DNA of 60,568 bases from positions 1 to 60,568 of the IMG/VR virus record IMGVR_UViG_3300030060_006589; one strand, given 5' to 3'. Every line of letters starts with the position of its first letter. Position 1 is the stretch's first letter. A program made the position numbers and the translations under genes. The notes under the pieces are model-generated. The model was not told the origin of the DNA. It saw nothing but the letters and a program-made list of their open reading frames with translations, and ran no database searches. Shown in pieces: positions 60,501 through 60,568 of the stretch. The stretch is from a virus.

Positions 60501-60568
60501 ATTCCCAAATCTTTACACTTTCTTCCAGCTATCTCTATTTTTTTAACTATACCTGATGAGTTTTTTAC
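57557..60568 (-). CDS. Tail stabilization/muzzle-like protein, C-terminal part (enters from window end)
   Basis: The frame is open from base 60568 without a start (VKNSSGIVKKIEIAGRKCKD), so the visible part has about 1003 residues. A TTG at 60508 is not a convincing start. It contains RLFDAVPRSAHTQTILGNNR followed by LAYGNYTEAFDVP. The 'D.VP..A.tQ...gNRL.YGNY' block typifies the middle of the crAss-like tail stabilization protein. The C-terminus is acidic. It probably continues the gene whose 5' part lies at 1174-1, giving about 1394 residues. It forms part of the tail exit or muzzle. Confidence 0.75.
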   Translation of the reverse strand, partial: VKNSSGIVKKIEIAGRKCKDLGITSRGNRGPYSLIATLDNDFSAWQLNDESEQQITFYNDQAYPIVQAGEGERLFDAVPRSAHTQTILGNNRLAYGNYTEAFDVPKVSLNVAPQYGHSQAGLYGGATYQNLVTFETGDAVPSFKSGAYHSFGIAYYDEKGRCSTVLTDDTSKCYVKFPTERVSGDVPTGVTADLTGAVTMKWEIHHQAPDWAKYYRWFYSRNNTVDEFVQFRVLHAFNNQDPASDDNRIFLSLRGLKGSDDSYITNAELDPNAVPNPDISILDYEFTKGDRVRIITGGSQTTTAFTGDTFLTEYIDARVSGFEFYAQNNPNIPIRDIDGLNALENDGSEDGWYLVIDQLLDTNGNPLANYSAASVAANSDLLEQAVVEIYKPKPDADPGELLYFEFSELYNISTSGGVHLGPLSNQGGVVTTDAFGNSTFADPATGEFLFGDVYYKKRRMQNFNSGTRGFEEFYVEDYFLNDYTDSNHVSIGRANVYSAFYKQIDKEASITYSDVYQPATNFNGLSTFDYNLGNWEDYSRIYGTIQKLFYRETDIVMIQEDATYKIPVQRDILLSADGQGTVGVSNKVLNPMIPFAGNYGISRNPESFVANGMVLYWTDIRRGAVLRLSGDGITPISDAKMHDYFRDKEEEYRTYDPQYNWSSNYGSINGSMISGEHKYFRIKGGFNPKHEEYLVQTDPIPHSRKTFDQNSDQWESFEQWEEAVAHGLNFIDGSVAAWRDKQKRWTSFYSHIAEYYCKINRLFVSWDGGSLYLHDIDDENYNTFYGITYNTELDFSINDMPSTVKGFKSITLEANQAFEVDDQGVEETENTSYDITLITDMTETSIDRHNFDQRENKQYTQIPFVTGGSTGSEIIGLGNGQILEESLTTVTGTDTSFGSSNIILGTSSDVTSDSYGDQLFYSDGTNDVLVGTISELNSSTEIVLNEDANPFANEFLFIKRSGFAEGDRMKGRYMEVKMKKKSKQLLEIFSGSATIFNSELSDD

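Noticed and set aside
1-60568. Integrase, attachment sites or lysogeny genes
   Set aside because: No recombinase, repressor-operator pair or att-like repeat was recognised, so a temperate life style is not supported.
1-60568. tRNA genes
   Set aside because: No convincing cloverleaf or T-loop (GGTTCRAATCC) sequence was seen in gaps between genes; a tRNAscan run would settle it.

Overview
The window reads as a nearly complete genome of a tailed, probably podovirus-type, lytic bacteriophage of a Bacteroidota host, most likely a marine or aquatic flavobacterium. The evidence is as follows. The DNA is AT-rich. Genes lack Shine-Dalgarno sequences and instead have A/T-rich leaders. Many gene blocks are preceded by the Bacteroidota promoter pattern TTTG-N(17-21)-TAnnTTTG. 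Secreted phage proteins carry Bacteroidota-style signals, and one ends in what looks like a type IX secretion tail. Terminase, portal, capsid, three neck/ring proteins and a long 'GGLDRDTDLR...NGDY' tail protein follow the gene order of crAss-like phages and related Bacteroidota podoviruses. That placement comes from recalled families and was not checked by a search.

Layout. The minus strand carries one long late block that appears to wrap around the contig ends. It starts at about 19.65 kb and runs leftwards: small virion proteins, two tail fibre proteins, a nucleotide-metabolism protein, a tandem GroES-like co-chaperonin, two small proteins (one a small-terminase candidate), large terminase, portal, scaffold, major capsid protein, decoration protein, an unknown virion protein and three ring proteins. 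It then reaches the 5' part of the tail 'stabilization/muzzle' gene at position 1. The rest of that gene enters from position 60568, followed by two internal virion proteins and a giant 3902-residue polyvalent-type protein. After these come an outer-membrane-barrel-like protein, a probable cell-surface protein with a type IX-like tail, a holin-like protein, small conserved proteins, an exported thioredoxin-fold protein, a thermonuclease and a DUF5675 lysis-type protein ending at 37154.

Between the two late arms lie three smaller units. A plus-strand cassette (19.7-23.3 kb) encodes a winged-helix protein, a 923-residue virion-like protein and a conserved 158-residue protein. A minus-strand pair (23.3-25.1 kb) encodes an HNH nuclease and a modular lysozyme-like protein. 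A 0.6-kb non-coding region (25.1-25.7 kb) precedes the plus-strand early/replication block. That block begins with about 18 very small proteins of unknown function, several under 60 residues, each behind a near-identical leader. It continues with a single-strand annealing protein, a PD-(D/E)XK exonuclease, an HTH protein, a DnaA domain IV-like protein, an SSB-like protein, a helicase-loader-like protein, a T7 gp4-like primase-helicase, a secreted protein, a DUF1064-type nuclease and a second holin-like protein.

Working model: the small early proteins act on the host first. The replication module then makes and recombines DNA, apparently with the host DNA polymerase because none is encoded here. 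The late arms build the capsid and a short tail, load the giant internal proteins and lyse the cell. No integrase, phage RNA polymerase, tRNA or CRISPR array was recognised. The most unusual content is the exported/surface gene set at 38.7-42.5 kb, the shared basic-leader plus 'DGG/QNG' motif in internal virion proteins, and repeated regulatory and structured elements in the early block.
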